In this document: one piece after another, positions 28,618 through 38,241 of the stretch
Position numbering within the stretch: position 1 is the first letter of the stretch
How the letters are laid out: each line of letters begins with the position of its first letter
From: Prevotella dentasini JCM 15908
Lineage (GTDB): Bacteria > Bacteroidota > Bacteroidia > Bacteroidales > Bacteroidaceae
Direction of reading: 5' to 3'
DNA: 64,000 nt
Assembly (NCBI RefSeq): GCF_000614065.1
Contig: NZ_BAKG01000001.1
Location: forward strand, 62,001-126,000
The notes under the pieces: generated by a model
The model's database searches: none
The model's input: the letters and a program-made list of their open reading frames with translations, nothing else
What the model was told of the DNA's origin: nothing
Position numbers and translations under genes: made by a program

Positions 28618-29612
28618 CTACTGCCCTCCCAATCTGTCAAAGTAGGTGATGACCTCTTCCCACGTCTTGAACTCGTCGCTGCCGAAAGGCAAAACCGTCC
28701 CAAGAAACTCGTCGTGCGGTACGGCAGAGAGAGGTAATCGCCATAGAGAAGTTCTGGATTATTGGTGAAAACAACATGATTCCATGCCGGGGCACTGAAC
28801 GTTTCTTCTATCCACTGCTGCGCCCCGGTAAGGAAAGCAGGCCGGTTGGTCGGTGCAGGACAGACGAACAGGACGTTGTAATTGTCCAGTAGCAGCTCGT
28901 ATGCCTTGTGGAGGCTCGACTTCGGCTTGCCGTAGCCGTCAGCGAGCGTGTCGTGATGGATGAGAACGGTGCGGCGTTCGCGTTTCTCCTGCCGGTCGTC
29001 TATCCAGCGGATGACGGGCATCAGGTAGTGGAAGATGGCTTTCTCTATGAGCCGGTGTTCCCCGTGGAAACGGATAGCCTGCGGATAGTGCTCATGGAAA
29101 AGGTCGAACGTGTGCACGACAGGGTCTTTGTCGCCGAACAGACCGAAGACCCGATGCTGTTCGTCGGGCGTTACGGCAGCGAAACACTGCTCCGTCATCT
29201 CCTTATATTCTTTCTGCAATGCCTTCGTAACGATGACTTCCTGCACGCCGTCGGCACGCTTGTTCTGATAGACCTGCTTGCCGAGCATATTGCTCTCGCT
29301 GATGGTGGAACCCATCTGAAAGGCCGGGTTCACGCAGATGCGGTCGTAGCCATACAGCATCTCCGTGTACATTCCTCCCATCGACGTGCCCACGATGAGG
29401 TCGGGCTGTTCTGCGGCGCAGAGCCGGCGCAGCAGCGTCATGGCGTCTTCGGGATGGATGGGCAGGTCGGGTGCAATGACCGTGGCTTGCGGCATGTATT
29501 CGCGCAGTATTTGGGCGGTATGGGTAGAGCCTGCCGACATGAAGCCATGAACATAGAGTATTTTCTTTCCTGCCATCAGGTCGGGGAAGGTCTTTTGATA
29601 TTGATTTTCCAT
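28618..29612 (-). CDS. YqiA-like esterase fused to a HAD-like nucleotidase domain, one frameshift
   Basis: About 331 residues. The N-terminal half is a YqiA/YcfP-type alpha/beta hydrolase: ILYVHGFMSAGS, the nucleophile elbow VGTSMGGMY, and GDKDPVVHTF plus the catalytic-like GEHRLIEKA. The C-terminal half (residues about 205-331) reads TVLIHHDTLADGYGKPKSS ... VLFVCPAPTNRPAF ... VVFTNNPELLYGDYL, which resembles 5'(3')-deoxyribonucleotidase-like HAD domains, although the usual first DxDxV motif is not evident. The frame slips near 28724-28734; repair ends the protein in FGSDEFKTWEEVITYFDRL at the stop 28618-28620. As sequenced the frame runs on into the next gene. Function unknown. Confidence 0.75.
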
Positions 29613-29765
29613 TTGCTAATTTGAAGTTGAAGGCGTTCCGAAAGATATTGCTCCCTTTTGTCGCCGGGGGTATAAGGACAGCGTCCCTGCTGCTTTCGCG
29701 CCCCTTGTTAGGGCTTCCCGCATCCCGTTAGCTACTCCCCTCTCTTCGGAGGGGGCTGGGGAGGC

Positions 29766-31103
29766 TTACACAATCGGCAGACTTATCCCATTGATTTTCT
29801 GATAAATGTCGAGCGCGTATATGTCGGTCATGCCGCTGATATAGTCGATAACCGCCATGATACGGGCTTCGAGATTCGGGTTCTGGATGTCGTACTGGCT
29901 CGAAAAGCGGCGGATGAGCTGCTGGCTGTGAAACTTCTCCGGCGCGAGTGCAGCCCCGATGAGGGCTTCCATCAGCGTCTCCATAATCTTGTAACCCGAC
30001 AGCTCCACGTCGAGTACGGTCTTGCTGCGGTATATCTTCCTGACGGAAGCCTCCACGCAGTGTCGGTAGTTGTCGCGCTGCCGGGCTGAAATATGGTCGA
30101 TGAGCGACCCCTCGAACGTCCCGGCAAGGATAGCCGCCTCGTTGTTGACGAACGCATTGACACATTCCGCCTCCAGTTTCCCGACCGCACAGGCCCTGAA
30201 GTAGACCACTTGCTCGTTCTCGTCGGTAACACCCTCTTCCACAATGCGCTGGCGGATGCTCTGCCTTGTCTCCTCGTCGAAGAATCCCAGAAGCAGCGTT
30301 GCCGTCTCGTCGAAGGAGAGAAGTTTCAGTTTGTGGGCATCCTCTATGTCCATTATCTCATAGCAGATGTCGTCGGCCGCCTCGACAAGGTAGACCAGCG
30401 GATGGCGCGCATAGCGGCACCCGTCGGCCGCGTCTTCCATGCAGACGATTCCCAGTTCGTCGGCAATCTTCCGATAGATGGACTCTTCCGTCCCAAAGAA
30501 GCCGAATTTTCCGTGCTTTCCTGCCTTTTGCGACGAGAGGGGATATTTCACCACGCTTGCCAGCGTGGCGTATGTCATCACGAAGCCGCCCTCGCGCCGT
30601 CCCAGAAAGCGGTGGGTCAGCAGGCGGAAGGCATTGGCATTTCCCTCGAAGTGGGTAATGTCGTTCCAGAACCGCTCGCTCACGCGTTCGCGTATGCACG
30701 CTCCCGGCCCCTCGGTGAAGAAAGTCTGAATGGCCTTCTCGCCGCTGTGCCCGAACGGTGGGTTTCCCATGTCGTGGGCGTAGCAGGCAGTCTGCACGAT
30801 GGTTCCTATCTCCTCGAAGGGCGTCCCTGCCAGTTCGGGATGCAGCCGTGTCAGTTTTCGTGCCACGTCGTCACCGAGCGACTTGCCGAGCGACGCCACT
30901 TCGAGCGAGTGGGTGAGGCGGTTGTGGACGAAGACGCTGCCCGGAAGGGGAAACACCTGTGTCTTGTTCTGCAATCGGCGGAACGGAGCCGAATAGATGA
31001 GCCGGTCGCTGTCGCGCTTGAACTCCGACCGGTCGTCGTGGCGGAGGGAGTGGTGGTGCTCCTGTCCGAGACGTTTGCTGGATATGAGTTGTTGCCAATT
31101 CAT
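29766..31103 (-). CDS. dgt: Deoxyguanosinetriphosphate triphosphohydrolase-like protein
   Basis: 445 residues. An HD-domain dNTPase that cleaves dNTPs to nucleoside and triphosphate. Metal ligands are seen in RLTHSLEVA (about residue 62) and YAHDMGNPPFGHSGE (about 111), with a later Asp in VYLVEAADDICYEIMD. The N-terminus RSEFKRDSDRLIYSAPFRRLQNKTQV is family-typical. The gene lies upstream of the esterase fusion, 153 bp apart. A -7 box TACTTTTG lies on the minus strand at 31175-31182. Dgt is divergent from dut, a second dNTP-pool gene. Confidence 0.92.
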   Translation of the reverse strand: MNWQQLISSKRLGQEHHHSLRHDDRSEFKRDSDRLIYSAPFRRLQNKTQVFPLPGSVFVHNRLTHSLEVASLGKSLGDDVARKLTRLHPELAGTPFEEIGTIVQTACYAHDMGNPPFGHSGEKAIQTFFTEGPGACIRERVSERFWNDITHFEGNANAFRLLTHRFLGRREGGFVMTYATLASVVKYPLSSQKAGKHGKFGFFGTEESIYRKIADELGIVCMEDAADGCRYARHPLVYLVEAADDICYEIMDIEDAHKLKLLSFDETATLLLGFFDEETRQSIRQRIVEEGVTDENEQVVYFRACAVGKLEAECVNAFVNNEAAILAGTFEGSLIDHISARQRDNYRHCVEASVRKIYRSKTVLDVELSGYKIMETLMEALIGAALAPEKFHSQQLIRRFSSQYDIQNPNLEARIMAVIDYISGMTDIYALDIYQKINGISLPIV

Positions 31104-31174
31104 GGGCGGTGGGTATTGATTGAAGGGTGGTAATGAAATGTTTTGAATAATTGCCGTGGCCCGAAAGCCGAACG

Positions 31175-31182
31175 CAAAAGTA
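31175..31182 (-). promoter_or_regulatory. -7 box for dgt
   Basis: TACTTTTG on the minus strand, 72 bp upstream of the ATG. Confidence 0.4.
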
Positions 31183-31245
31183 ATTAAAATTGGCTAAAAA
31201 CGGGCTTTTTACATGGTAAAATTCAGCTATATGCCCGAAAATGAG

Positions 31246-31253
31246 TAATTTTG
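31246..31253 (+). promoter_or_regulatory. Possible -7 box for the dut operon
   Basis: TAATTTTG, about 356 bp upstream of dut. If used, the long leader would contain repeat array copy 3. Confidence 0.3.
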
Positions 31254-31457
31254 TACCTTATTAAATATGGAACTTGCCCCGCGCCTCCCACGGAGCGGAG
31301 TGTCTGGCGGAGATTGCCGAATACGTCCGGGTGGCTGCAACGGCTGCCGGAAGGAGTTAGACGATGGCCATATACCTGCCGTATGCACTCCCGTTTCAGA
31401 TGCAGAGGAGGAAGTGCTGCAACTATCTGACAAACAGCCTGTTTCTGAGGGGCAACA

Positions 31458-31540
31458 CGAAAACGGCACTTTGACACGACGAAAGTGCCGCTTTGACCGC
31501 ATGAGAACGGCACTTTCGTTTTGCGAAACGGGCACTTTCG
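31458..31540. repeat. 22-bp-period quasi-palindrome array, copy 3 (four units)
   Basis: Units at 31458-31474, 31480-31496, 31502-31518 and 31524-31540 with 5-bp spacers acgac, cgcat and tttgc. Orientation is mixed (one forward, three reverse). It lies between divergent dgt and dut, ending 70 bp before the dut ATG. Confidence 0.88.
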
Positions 31541-31609
31541 TCGGGCCGGAGGAAAAAGTCAGCCGCGGAGTGCCGCACATATAGCGAATCAAGGAGAAAA
31601 CAACAGACA

Positions 31610-32047
31610 ATGACAAAGATACAAATCATCAACCGGGGCAGGCAGCAGCTGCCTGCCTACGCCACCAGCCAGAGTGCCGGGATGGACCTGCGTGCCAATC
31701 TCGAAACCCCCGTCGTGCTCCGGCCGATGGAACGCCGGCTTATCCCGACAGGCCTGCACATAGCCCTGCCCGAAGGCTTCGAGGCGCAGATACGGCCACG
31801 TAGCGGACTGGCCCTGAAGCATGGCATCACCGTACTCAATACGCCCGGCACGGTAGACGCGGACTATCGGGGCGAAATCATGGTGTTGCTCATCAACTTC
31901 TCTACCGAGGACTTCACCATAAACGCAGGCGAACGCATCGCGCAGATGGTCATAGCCCGGTACGAGCAGGCAGAGCTGATAGAGGTGGAAGCCCTCGACG
32001 AGACCGGGCGCGGAACGGGCGGATACGGTCATACGGGCGTAGAATGA
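31610..32047 (+). CDS. dut: dUTP diphosphatase
   Basis: Hydrolyses dUTP to dUMP, keeping uracil out of DNA and supplying dTMP synthesis. 145 residues, trimeric dUTPase family. Five motifs are visible: [43 protein letters not shown] and the C-terminal [11 protein letters not shown] that closes on the nucleotide. An AAGGAG precedes the ATG by about 13 bases. It is the first gene of the run dut - TPR protein - DUF4292 lipoprotein - EnvC-like protein, an order common in Bacteroidales. Confidence 0.96.
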   Translation: MTKIQIINRGRQQLPAYATSQSAGMDLRANLETPVVLRPMERRLIPTGLHIALPEGFEAQIRPRSGLALKHGITVLNTPGTVDADYRGEIMVLLINFSTEDFTINAGERIAQMVIARYEQAELIEVEALDETGRGTGGYGHTGVE

Positions 32048-32063
32048 GAAGATATATAGCGCA

Positions 32064-33791
32064 ATGAAAGTTTTTTCCAGACACCGTCTCCTTGCAGCGG
32101 CAGCCCTTGTGGTGGCGTCGCTGCTTCCGCTGTCGGCACAGACCGTCTCGAAGGACAGCCTGCAACGCTACAACTACTTCTTCTTGGAGGGACTGCGGCA
32201 GCAGGGGATGGGCAATATGGCGGCGGCCTTCGACCTCTTCCGCCATGCGCGCGACCTGAATCCCCGTGCCGCTGAGGTCTACTACGAGCTGGCAGGCTTC
32301 TATGCCGACCTGAAAGACGACCGCCGCATGGCAGAGAACTTCAGGCGCGCGGCTGCCCTTGCACCCGATAACCCCGTCTATCAGGAGCGGTTGGGGCAGC
32401 TGCATATCACGCAGAAGGAATACGACAAGGCGATAGATGCCTACGAACGGCTCTATTCGGCAAGCAAGGCACGCGTAGACGTGCTTGAGATACTTTTCCA
32501 GCTCTATGCCTCGAAGAACGACTACAAGGGGATGATAAGCGTGCTCGAGCGGATGGAGGTGCTGGAAGGGAGCAACGAACAAATATCGCTCTCGAAGATG
32601 CAGATATACGAGCAGATGGGCGAGAAGCACAAGGAGTATGACGAGCTTCGCTCGCTCGTGGCCAAGCATCCCTTCGACTACGACTATAAAGTCATGCTCG
32701 GCAACTGGCTCTTGCAGAACGGACGAAAGGCTGATGCCCTGAAAGCCTACAGGGAAGTGCTGAAGGACGAGCCGGACAACGTCATGGCCCAACTCTCGCT
32801 CTACGACTACTATCGCGAGACCAAGGCCTTCAGGCAGGCCGACGGCCTTTTGGTGCAGCTCCTCCAGTCGAGAAAGACAGGGAAGGATACCAAGATGGCA
32901 CTCCTGCGGCAGACCATAGCCGACCATCAGGAGGCAGGGGCAAAAGACAGCACGGCCGTATTGGGATATTTCGACAAGGCACTGGCACTGCCGCAGGAAG
33001 ATGCCGACCTCGTGCTCATGAAGGCTGCCTACATGACCTTGGTCAAGGCACCTGTCGAAGCCGTCAACCGGGTCTACGAGCAGGCCATTGCGGTAGAGCC
33101 GGAGAACTCGCACGCGCGTCTCTCCCTCATACAGAATGTTTGGGATGCGGCCGACTACGACCGCGTCATAGCCCTCTGCCGTCCGGCACAGCAGTATGCT
33201 CCCGAGAATATGGCGTTCTATTACTATCAGGGACTCGCCGAGTTTCAGAAGGGGGATAACGATGCCGCCCTGACGACTTTTCAGAAAGGAGTCGGCCAGA
33301 TAAACAAGGACAGCAATCCGAACATCGTCTCCGACTTCTACGCCATCATGGGCGACATCCTCCACGGGAAGGGAATGGACACCGAAGCGTTCGCTGCCTA
33401 CGACAGCTGTCTGCAATGGAAGCCCGACAACATCTTTGCCCTCAACAACTATGCCTACTATCTCAGTCTGAAAGGTATTGACCTTCAGAAGGCCGAACAG
33501 ATGAGCTACAAGACCGTTCAGGCCGAACCGGACAACAGCACCTATCTTGATACATACGCGTGGATATTGTTCTTGGAAAAGCGGTACGGCGAGGCAAAGA
33601 CCTATATAGAGCAGGCCCTGCGGGACAAAGATTCGCTCAGTAACGTCGTAATAGAGCATGTCGGAGACATCTACTCCATGAACGGCGACACGGCAAAGGC
33701 CCTCGAGTACTGGCAGAAAGCCCTTGATAAGGGAAATGACAGCCCGACGCTGAAGAAGAAAATAGCACAACAGAAATACATAGCAGAATGA
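32064..33791 (+). CDS. Exported tetratricopeptide repeat protein
   Basis: 575 residues. A signal peptide (RLLAAAALVVASLLPLSAQ) is followed by about ten TPR-like helical pairs, including NMAAAFDLFRHARDLNPRAAEVYYELAG and a C-terminal set with LNNYAYYLSLKG...DTYAWILFLEKRYGEA. Probably a periplasmic scaffold. It starts 17 bp after dut and overlaps the DUF4292 gene by 4 bp (ATGA), indicating translational coupling. Such TPR proteins near DUF4292 and EnvC genes are likely envelope-related, but no direct function can be read. Confidence 0.85.
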   Translation: MKVFSRHRLLAAAALVVASLLPLSAQTVSKDSLQRYNYFFLEGLRQQGMGNMAAAFDLFRHARDLNPRAAEVYYELAGFYADLKDDRRMAENFRRAAALAPDNPVYQERLGQLHITQKEYDKAIDAYERLYSASKARVDVLEILFQLYASKNDYKGMISVLERMEVLEGSNEQISLSKMQIYEQMGEKHKEYDELRSLVAKHPFDYDYKVMLGNWLLQNGRKADALKAYREVLKDEPDNVMAQLSLYDYYRETKAFRQADGLLVQLLQSRKTGKDTKMALLRQTIADHQEAGAKDSTAVLGYFDKALALPQEDADLVLMKAAYMTLVKAPVEAVNRVYEQAIAVEPENSHARLSLIQNVWDAADYDRVIALCRPAQQYAPENMAFYYYQGLAEFQKGDNDAALTTFQKGVGQINKDSNPNIVSDFYAIMGDILHGKGMDTEAFAAYDSCLQWKPDNIFALNNYAYYLSLKGIDLQKAEQMSYKTVQAEPDNSTYLDTYAWILFLEKRYGEAKTYIEQALRDKDSLSNVVIEHVGDIYSMNGDTAKALEYWQKALDKGNDSPTLKKKIAQQKYIAE

Positions 33792-34690
33792 AAAAAATCA
33801 CCATATCATTGCTGTCGGCAGCCGCTGCCGTAGTCCTCACGGGCTGCGGTACGCAGAAGGCGGCGGTCAAGCCGTCTGCTTCTACGGCAACGGAGGCTTC
33901 GTCTCCTGTTGCTTCCGCCCAAAGGCAGAAGCTGGCGTTCGTACAGCGCGTGTCCGATCAGGCCCTCTATCAGAGGAATCTGGTCTCCGACCTGTCCTTT
34001 ACCCTCAACAACGGGCGTAAGGATATCACCGTTCCGGGTATTCTCCACATGCGCAGGGACGAGGTAATCCGGCTTCAGCTCCTCATTCCCATCATCCGCA
34101 GTGAGGTGGGACGGATAGAGTTTACCAAGGATTATGTGCTTTTCATCGACCGGGTACACAAGCAGTATGTCCGGGCAAGCTACAGCGACGTGGCTTTCCT
34201 GCGCGACAACGGCATCAATTTCTACTCCCTCCAGTCGCTGTTTTGGAATCAGCTCTTCATCCCGAGGCAGCAACGGGTGAGCGAGGGCAGTCTGTCGCAG
34301 TTCGATGTAGACCTTGCCCGGCTTGCCAACACTGCTAATGCCAGTGTGCCCGTAACGCTGAAGGATGGCAAGATGACCTACCGCTGGATGGTGCAGACCC
34401 TCTCCGGGCTGATAGGGGAGGCGAGGGCGCAGTACTCCAGTGCCGCCCACGGCATGTCGACCCTTACATGGAGCTACTCCGACTTCCGGCCTTTTGGTTC
34501 AAAGAAGTTTCCGGCACGGCACAGTCTGACCATAGAGACGGAAGCGGTCAAGCAGAAAAAGACCCTGAAGGCGACTTTTGAACTCGACGGATTCAGCGAC
34601 TCTGCCGACTGGGAGACTACAACCACGCTGTCTGGTAAGTATCAGCAAGTAAGCGTCGAGGAAATTCTCGGCAAACTAATGAAACTCTAA
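33788..34690 (+). CDS. DUF4292 family lipoprotein
   Basis: 300 residues. A lipoprotein signal (SAAAAVVLTGC) anchors the product; the body (FTLNNGRKDITVPGILHMRRDEVIRLQLLIP ... FTKDYVLFIDRVHKQYVRASY) fits DUF4292, whose beta-rich fold resembles LolA/LolB-like lipid-binding proteins. A role in handling envelope lipids or lipoproteins is therefore plausible but inferred. The ATG overlaps the previous stop and its own stop abuts the next ATG (34688-34691), so these genes form a tight operon. Confidence 0.87.
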   Translation: MKKITISLLSAAAAVVLTGCGTQKAAVKPSASTATEASSPVASAQRQKLAFVQRVSDQALYQRNLVSDLSFTLNNGRKDITVPGILHMRRDEVIRLQLLIPIIRSEVGRIEFTKDYVLFIDRVHKQYVRASYSDVAFLRDNGINFYSLQSLFWNQLFIPRQQRVSEGSLSQFDVDLARLANTANASVPVTLKDGKMTYRWMVQTLSGLIGEARAQYSSAAHGMSTLTWSYSDFRPFGSKKFPARHSLTIETEAVKQKKTLKATFELDGFSDSADWETTTTLSGKYQQVSVEEILGKLMKL

Positions 34691-36567
34691 ATGAAACGAA
34701 TTTTACTATCTTTTCTTCTTTTCGCAGCCTGCACGCTGACGTCCTTTGCCCAACATCCCAATCGCAAGGCAAAGGCAACGGTTGCCGCATCTCAGCAGCC
34801 GGCGCAGAAGAAATCGCGGAAAGAGAATGGCAAGGCAAACCGGCAACAGGCCCAGACTGCTGCCACCAGCAAAGGAAAGCAGGCAGCGGCACCACAGAAG
34901 GGAAATAAGGCTGCCGCAAAGAGAAACGGCAAGCGTGGCAAGAAAGCTGCCAAGTCGCCGGGATATGTAACCACGGAGGAAATCAAGGGGCTTCAGCAGC
35001 AGAATCAGAAGATTCAGCAGGAAATTCAGGAACACGAGCAGGAATTCAAGGTGAAGCAGCAGGACGTGGACAAACGGTTGCAGAAGATTATGACGCTCGA
35101 CACGGAGATTGGGCAGCAACAGAAGACCATCGACACGCTGGCATCCAATATCAAGGGGCTTGACAGCAATATAGGTATACTGAAAAGTCAGTTGAAGTCG
35201 CTTGAGGCACAGCTCGGGGAGCGTCGCGAACGCTTTATCCGCTCCATGCGGTATATGGCCCGGCACCGCAGCATACAGGATAAGATGATGTTTGTCTTCT
35301 CTGCCAAGAGTCTGACGCAAATGTATCGTCGCCTGCGCTTCGTTCGCGAATATGCCGCCTATCAGCGTGCGCAGGGCGAACTCCTTCAGGCGAAGCAGCG
35401 GCAGGTGGACGAGAAGCATGCCCAGTTGCGTGATGTGCGCGGTACGAAGAGCAATATGCTCTACAAGGACAGGCAGGTTCATGCCCAGATGCAGAACAAG
35501 AAGGCGGAGCAGCAGAACGTTGTCGCGTCGTTGCAGCAGGATCAGAAAGTGTTGCAGGGGGTCATTGCAGACCGCAAGCGCAAGCAGCAGGCACTTAATG
35601 CACAGATTGACCGGCTTGTTCAGATAGAAATCCAGAAAGCACGCGAGCGTGCTCTTGCTGAGGCGAAGGCAAAGGCTGCCGCAAGGGCCGCGGCTGCCAA
35701 GAAGCGTGCCGAGGAACTGGCACGCAAGAAAGCGGCTGCTGAGCTGCGGCGCGGGAGAATGCCCGTCGCATTGCCGAGGCGAAGGCACGTGAGGCGAAGG
35801 CCAAGGCGGAGGCTCAGGCTGCTGCGGCTGCAGCAGCAAAGGCACGTCAGGAAGCAGCGGCAAAGGCAGCTGCGGCAAAGGCGGCAGCCGAGAAGGCGCG
35901 CCGGGAGGCAGCATCGAAGGCTGCGACAGCCCGTGCCGAGGCTCTCAGGAAGGCCGAGGAACAGGAGGCGGCAGCCAAAGCTGCGGCTGAAAGGGCCGAG
36001 GCCAAGGCAGCGGCACATAAGGCCCGTGCCGACCAAGCGGCACGCGAGGCGGAGGCTTCGCGTATGGCGGCAGAGCGGAAGGCTGCTGCTGACAAGGAGC
36101 GTGCCGACCGTGAGGCTGCCGCAGCAAAGGCTGCATCGGCCGAGGACAACCTGCTCAGTTCTGCCGACCGTGCAGCGACGGGTAGCTTTGCCAATAATAA
36201 GGGTCGCCTTCCTATGCCGATGTCGGGCAAGATTATCAACCGCTTCGGTAGATATAAGGTAGATGGTGTTAGAAATGGGGAACTTAGCTGTCCGGGAATC
36301 AATATCAAGGGAGCGGGAGGCAGTTCTGTCCGCTGTGTCTATAAGGGACAGGTAACGGGCGTCTTCAACTCTTCGGACGGCATGGTAGTCATGGTTCGCC
36401 ATGGGGCTTACATATCTGTTTACTGCTATATGGCCCATGTCAGTGTCAGCGTTGGTCAGTCTGTAAGTACGGGACAGACCCTCGGAACCGTCTCGTCCAA
36501 CGGTATCTTGCAGTTCCAGCTCCGCAAGGAGACGGTCAAACTCAATCCCGAACAGTGGCTCCGATAG
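34691..36567 (+). CDS. EnvC-like murein hydrolase activator with long Ala/Lys-rich helix, one frameshift
   Basis: About 625 residues when repaired. Order: signal peptide; Lys/Gln/Ala-rich stretch; coiled coil of EnvC type (about residues 95-330); an unusually long Ala/Lys/Glu/Arg-rich helix (about 310-490); and a C-terminal LytM/M23 domain (LPMPMSGKIINRFGRYK ... GILQFQLRKE). The zinc ligands of active M23 peptidases are replaced (CPGIN, QFQLR), so it should activate amidases rather than cut peptidoglycan. The frame breaks near 35750 (gcgcgggagaat lacks one base). Both sides continue the same Ala-rich helix. Last gene of the dut run, ending at a terminator at 36626. Confidence 0.82.
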
Positions 36568-36625
36568 GGAATAAGCCCTACGCTATATATATAACGCCCT
36601 GCGCTGTATATATAATAATGAGAAG

Positions 36626-36660
36626 AAAATACCGCAGCGGACAATCCGCTGCGGTATTTT
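36626..36660. terminator. Terminator after the EnvC-like gene
   Basis: A 16-bp perfect stem (AAAATACCGCAGCGGA, 36626-36641 with 36645-36660) with a 3-base loop; the A and T ends are part of the stem, so it could act in both directions. Confidence 0.85.
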
Positions 36661-36711
36661 ATGATAATCCCTCTGTCCCGTTGCGGGACACAGACGATGG
36701 ATAAGACAGAA

Positions 36712-36745
36712 AAAGGCGGCTTTATGGAGCCGCCTTTATTTCTTG
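36712..36745 (-). terminator. HU gene terminator
   Basis: A 10-bp stem (36712-36721 with 36728-36737) just past the hup stop; on the minus strand it is followed by TTTTT. Confidence 0.75.
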
Positions 36746-36759
36746 TAGGAGATGGTAAG

Positions 36760-37035
36760 TTATGCGTTGACTGCATCAGCCAGTTCTGCACCGGCCTTGA
36801 ACTTGGCAACCTTCTTGGCTGCAATCTGAATCTTCTGCTTGGTAGCAGGGTTTACTCCTTCGCGGGCAGGACGTTCATTGATGGAGAATGTACCGAAACC
36901 AACGAGCTGAACCTTATCACCTGCAATAAGGGCGTTCTTGATAGCGTCGGTAGTTGCGTCCAATGCCTTCTTTGCGTCAGCCTTGCTCAAACCTGCAGCT
37001 TCAGCAATTTTCTCTACTAATTCTGTCTTATTCAT
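36760..37035 (-). CDS. hup: HU-family DNA-binding protein
   Basis: 91 residues, the standard HU length. The sequence MNKTELVEKIAEAAGLSKAD ... LVGFGTFSINERPAREGVNP carries the HU signature and the DNA-binding arm (GTFSINERPAREGVNPATKQ). A nucleoid protein that bends and compacts DNA. It has a promoter (37088-37118) and its own terminator. Divergent from the rhomboid gene. Confidence 0.96.
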   Translation of the reverse strand: MNKTELVEKIAEAAGLSKADAKKALDATTDAIKNALIAGDKVQLVGFGTFSINERPAREGVNPATKQKIQIAAKKVAKFKAGAELADAVNA

Positions 37036-37087
37036 AATTGATACTATTTAGTTGATTATTTTTACAAGTCTATTTCTAACAATGCTG

Positions 37088-37118
37088 CAAATATAGTCGT
37101 TTCCTTTTATAATCACAA
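37088..37118 (-). promoter_or_regulatory. hup promoter
   Basis: Minus strand: TATATTTG (37088-37095), TTG at 37116-37118, spacing 20 bp, 53 bp upstream of the ATG. Confidence 0.65.
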
Positions 37119-37200
37119 ACAAAAAATAAAGAAAAGTGTAGAAATACTGAAAAAAAGCCCCTATTCGGGGCGAATTGTGCTATATCACAGGATTTTTTCG

Positions 37201-37208
37201 TACTTTTG
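37201..37208 (+). promoter_or_regulatory. -7 box for the rhomboid gene
   Basis: TACTTTTG, 41 bp before the ATG. A small GCCCC/GGGGC hairpin lies just upstream at about 37157-37171. Confidence 0.45.
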
Positions 37209-37249
37209 CGCTGTTTAATTCTCTAAAATACAACTAAGTAGATTACATT

Positions 37250-38221
37250 ATGCGCAATATACCAACGATAACAAGGAACCTGCTTATTATTAATGTACTT
37301 GCCTACCTTGCTACTGTCGTTTTAGGAACTATCGGCATTGACCTCAACAACCTGTTCGGGTTGCATTTCTTTCTTGCCAGAGACTTCCAGTTCTGGCAGC
37401 TTATTACCTATATGTTCATGCACGGAGGATTGATGCACATAGCCATGAACATGTTCATGCTGTGGATGTTCGGCATGGTGATGGAGAACGTCTGGGGGCC
37501 TCGGAAGTTTCTGCTTTATTATATGGTGAGCGGTATCGGTGCCGGATTCTGTCAGGAACTGGCTCAATATGCCTCCTATGTGGCGGACGGACTTGCTGCC
37601 TATGACTATGTCAACATAGGTGGGATGCGCATGCTGATGGACACTTACCTGAACCAATGGACGACTGTCGGCGCGTCGGGAGCTATCTATGCGGTGCTTC
37701 TTGCTTTCGGAATGACTTTTCCAAACGAGCGTATGTTCATTATCCCCATCCCCGTCCCGGTCAAGGCAAAGTGGATTGTCATTGGCTCGGTTGCCGTAGA
37801 ACTTTTCTCGGCTATCGGTACCAGCAGCGACGGTGTGGCTCATCTGGCTCACCTTGGTGGCATGCTCTTCGGCTTTATCCTTATCAAGTACTGGCAGAAG
37901 CATCCCTATTCGGGTTATGGAGACTTCGGAGTAGGCAAGGGGCAGCAGTTCTTTGACCGAATGAAGAACAGCTGGGAGAACCGTGCGCGGCGCGGTTCAG
38001 GGAGATTCGGACAGACGAATACGCACGGCAATGGCAGCGGATGGCAGTCGAATACCACCTCGGGCAGTCAGCAGCGTCCTGAAAGCGACTGGGACTACAA
38101 CGCCCGCAAGCAGCGCGAGCAGGAACAGATAGACCGCATACTCGACAAGATTCGCAAGAGCGGCTACGATAGTCTGACCAAGGACGAGAAGCAGCAGCTC
38201 TTCGACAGCAGCAGGAAATAA
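37250..38221 (+). CDS. Rhomboid family intramembrane serine protease
   Basis: 323 residues with six hydrophobic segments. The catalytic serine is in GASGAIYAVLLAFG (about residue 143) and the catalytic histidine in HLAHLGGMLFGF (about 200); HGGLMHIAMNMFMLWMFG is the typical second-helix motif. The C-terminal ~90 residues are a polar Gly/Ser/Gln-rich tail followed by a short helical domain (QIDRILDKIRKSGYDSLTKDEKQQLF) seen in Bacteroidetes rhomboids. It cleaves unknown membrane proteins. The EEP-family gene follows 20 bp downstream, probably co-transcribed. Confidence 0.92.
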   Translation: MRNIPTITRNLLIINVLAYLATVVLGTIGIDLNNLFGLHFFLARDFQFWQLITYMFMHGGLMHIAMNMFMLWMFGMVMENVWGPRKFLLYYMVSGIGAGFCQELAQYASYVADGLAAYDYVNIGGMRMLMDTYLNQWTTVGASGAIYAVLLAFGMTFPNERMFIIPIPVPVKAKWIVIGSVAVELFSAIGTSSDGVAHLAHLGGMLFGFILIKYWQKHPYSGYGDFGVGKGQQFFDRMKNSWENRARRGSGRFGQTNTHGNGSGWQSNTTSGSQQRPESDWDYNARKQREQEQIDRILDKIRKSGYDSLTKDEKQQLFDSSRK

Positions 38222-38241
38222 CGGCTGTAACCTCGCAGACA

